In this document: one piece after another, positions 63,984 through 64,000 of the stretch
How positions within the stretch are numbered: the first letter of the stretch is position 1
Layout of the letters: each line of letters begins with the position of its first letter
NCBI RefSeq assembly: GCF_033546935.1
Contig: NZ_CP137854.1
Coordinates: forward strand, 4,526,001 to 4,590,000
Source: Xylophilus sp. GOD-11R
GTDB taxonomy: Bacteria; Pseudomonadota; Gammaproteobacteria; Burkholderiales; Burkholderiaceae_C
Reading direction: 5' to 3'
DNA: 64,000 bases
Translations under genes and position numbers: made by a program
Notes under the pieces: model-generated
The model's input: the letters and a program-made list of their open reading frames with translations, nothing else
What the model was told of the DNA's origin: nothing
Database searches by the model: none

Positions 63984-64000
63984 GCCTTCCACTACAAAGC

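Noticed and set aside
63564..63992. Minus-strand open frame opposite the DUF4148 gene
   Set aside because: It lacks domain features, whereas the plus-strand gene has a signal peptide, ribosome-binding site and family-like C-terminus.

Overview
The window is a GC-rich bacterial chromosome segment. Gene order and protein families point to Burkholderiales, most likely Comamonadaceae (Variovorax/Xylophilus-like). The main markers are the prs-rplY, gpsA-secB-grxC, coaD-rsmD-M16-M16-ftsY and ctaC-ctaD-ctaG-ctaE-SURF1-ctaA-ctaB-sco blocks, a Bug-type solute receptor and a DUF4148 protein. I cannot assign a genus. Most of it is dense core genome, with many 4-base ATGA/GTGA gene overlaps.

Layout. 0-5.7 kb: the 3' part of an acyl-CoA synthetase, then a less GC-rich patch of three glycosyltransferases (GT61, GT4, GT2) and a gene-poor stretch ending at a tRNA-Met(CAT). 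5.9-13.5 kb: an AbrB-type membrane protein, then a five-gene operon (mmsA, enoyl-CoA hydratase, mmsB, 3-hydroxyisobutyryl-CoA hydrolase, acyl-CoA dehydrogenase) that fits the valine/isobutyryl-CoA route, with a divergent LysR regulator. 13.5-25.5 kb: housekeeping genes hrcA, nadK, recN, rapZ, mutY, a dynamin-like GTPase, mutM, a TPR protein, lolB and ispE. 25.5-33 kb: tRNA-Gln, prs, rplY, gpsA, secB, grxC, a rhodanese, gpmA, ctpA and a MoeB/ThiF-type E1 enzyme.

33-42 kb is an envelope and stress zone. It holds an AsmA-family protein and a lipocalin, a two-component system (CHASE3 histidine kinase, NarL-type regulator, stand-alone receiver protein), a run of small membrane proteins (DUF1328, DUF883/YqjD-like, YqjE-like, YqjK-like), a BON-domain lipoprotein and a zinc-ribbon metallopeptidase. 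42-50 kb: coaD, rsmD, two M16 peptidases, ftsY, a decayed chemoreceptor, rpoH and a Bug-family receptor. 50-59.5 kb: a complete aa3-type cytochrome c oxidase locus with its assembly factors and several very small genes. 59.5-64 kb: DUF2244, a BioC-like protein, comF (frameshifted in this sequence), trmL, a LysR regulator and a DUF4148 protein.

The best regulatory observation is an exact CIRCE operator (TTAGCACTC-N9-GAGTGCTAA) overlapping a candidate sigma-70 promoter just upstream of rpoH. Its presumed repressor gene, hrcA, lies about 34 kb away in the same window. This suggests HrcA represses the gene for the heat-shock sigma factor. Other points of interest are the MCP pseudogene whose signalling tip has been deleted, the comF frameshift, a second SCO-like protein inside the cox assembly operon, and paired inverted elements between mmsA and its LysR regulator. 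I saw no CRISPR array, rRNA, intact insertion sequence or riboswitch.
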